From positions 1 to 5,126 of the forward strand of contig JAZNDR010000095.1 in NCBI GenBank assembly GCA_045588185.1: 5,126 nt of DNA, read 5' to 3'. Shown here piece after piece: positions 4,925 to 5,126 of the stretch. The notes below the pieces were generated by a model. That model was not told where the DNA came from, did no database searches, and saw nothing but the letters and a program-made list of their open reading frames with translations. This stretch comes from Scatosoma sp045588185. Lineage in GTDB: Bacteria; Bacillota; Clostridia; Christensenellales; Borkfalkiaceae. The position numbers were made by a program, and so were the translations under genes. Position 1 is the stretch's first letter; each line of letters begins with the position of its first letter.

Positions 4925-4989
4925 GCGCAGAACGTGCCCTTCGGCGCCGCGAAGCGGCGACGACTTGTATATATGGGCACGTTCTGCGC
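4925..4989. promoter_or_regulatory. Candidate rolling-circle replication origin: 15-bp perfect inverted repeat with inner mini-hairpin and nick-like loop
   Basis: GCGCAGAACGTGCCC (4925-4939) and GGGCACGTTCTGCGC (4975-4989) are perfect reverse complements around a 35-nt loop. Inside the loop, CGCCGC and GCGGCG close a GAA triloop (4945-4959). This contains GCGAAGC, a sequence known to form an exceptionally stable DNA mini-hairpin. Directly after it comes CGACTTGTATATAT (4961-4974), which resembles the phiX174 gpA nick region (CAACTTG followed by ATATTAAT). No gene covers the structure and it has no T-tract, so a terminator role is unlikely. Its place just downstream of an HUH Rep supports a double-strand origin, with a single-strand origin or packaging signal as alternatives. 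The nick position is inference. Confidence 0.6.
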
Positions 4990-5084
4990 TCATTGAGCTA
5001 TTTTTCCAAGTTTTTAGATGAAAAATTTGGGGCGTTGAGTTCGCCTAAAAACACTCAAAAAATATTAAATTTAAGGAGATTTTT

Positions 5085-5126
5085 ATGATTATAAAAACTG
5101 TATCTAAGAGGCAACCAAGCGTCTGT
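5085..5126 (+). CDS. Start of a further gene, 3'-truncated by the window edge
   Basis: ATG 5085 is preceded by TTAAGGAG, a strong ribosome binding site, with 6 bases between it and the ATG. Fourteen codons (MIIKTVSKRQPSVC) run open to the edge. This is too little to identify a family. Its position after the rep/origin block in the same direction suggests another gene of the same element. A TTGAGT/ACTCAA pairing in the leader (5035-5040 with 5053-5058) could form a small hairpin. No clear promoter was seen between the putative origin and this start. Confidence 0.6.
   Translation, partial: MIIKTVSKRQPSVC

Noticed and set aside
4747..5088. 113-codon open frame on the plus strand overlapping the end of rep
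   Set aside because: It overlaps the rep C-terminus, crosses the terminator and the 15-bp inverted repeat, has no good ribosome binding site, and reads as Arg/Lys-rich shadow sequence. The structured DNA explains the region better.

Overview
The window reads as low- to moderate-GC Gram-positive DNA, most likely from a gut-type Bacillota (Clostridia-like) genome. The reasons are strong AAGGAGG-type ribosome binding sites, AT-rich intergenic DNA, sigma-A-like promoters with T-tract terminators, and the closest recalled relatives of the identifiable genes. No rRNA, tRNA or CRISPR array is visible, so the taxonomic call is inference.

Left part (1-2948), a surface-polysaccharide type locus read on the plus strand. 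A hypothetical gene enters from the left edge with a CxxC motif and a helical C-terminal module. After 18 bp comes a UDP-sugar C2-epimerase of the FnlC/WbjD/CapG subgroup, which makes UDP-N-acetyl-L-fucosamine in its characterised members. After 26 bp comes a nucleotidyltransferase-fold protein of the NTP_transf_5 type. The tight spacing suggests one operon, but no glycosyltransferase or other nucleotide-sugar gene is in view.

Middle (2949-3661), about 710 bp without a protein gene, in two parts. The first is a self-contained transcription unit: a promoter at 2997-3025, about 180 nt of structured RNA, and a strong intrinsic terminator at 3169-3213. I could not assign it to a known RNA family. 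The second, 3214-3661, is AT-rich DNA with direct repeats, a perfect 10-bp inverted repeat, and an extended -10 promoter that overlaps the repeat.

Right part (3662-5126), a small replicon-like module. A charged, probably disordered 134-residue protein of unknown function overlaps a 252-residue HUH-superfamily rolling-circle replication initiator. The initiator has HFH and a two-tyrosine YVLKY motif, as in the phiX174 gpA / microvirus VP4 class. After rep come a GC-rich bidirectional terminator and a 15-bp perfect inverted repeat. The loop of that repeat holds a GCGAAGC mini-hairpin and a CTTG/AT-rich sequence resembling the phiX174-type nick site, making it the best candidate replication origin. 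A further gene with a strong ribosome binding site starts at 5085 and runs off the edge.

The simplest reading is an ssDNA-phage-derived or rolling-circle plasmid-like element integrated next to a polysaccharide locus. Its left boundary probably lies between the RNA terminator at 3213 and about 3620. Its right boundary is outside the window, and no capsid, coat, Zot or integrase gene is visible.
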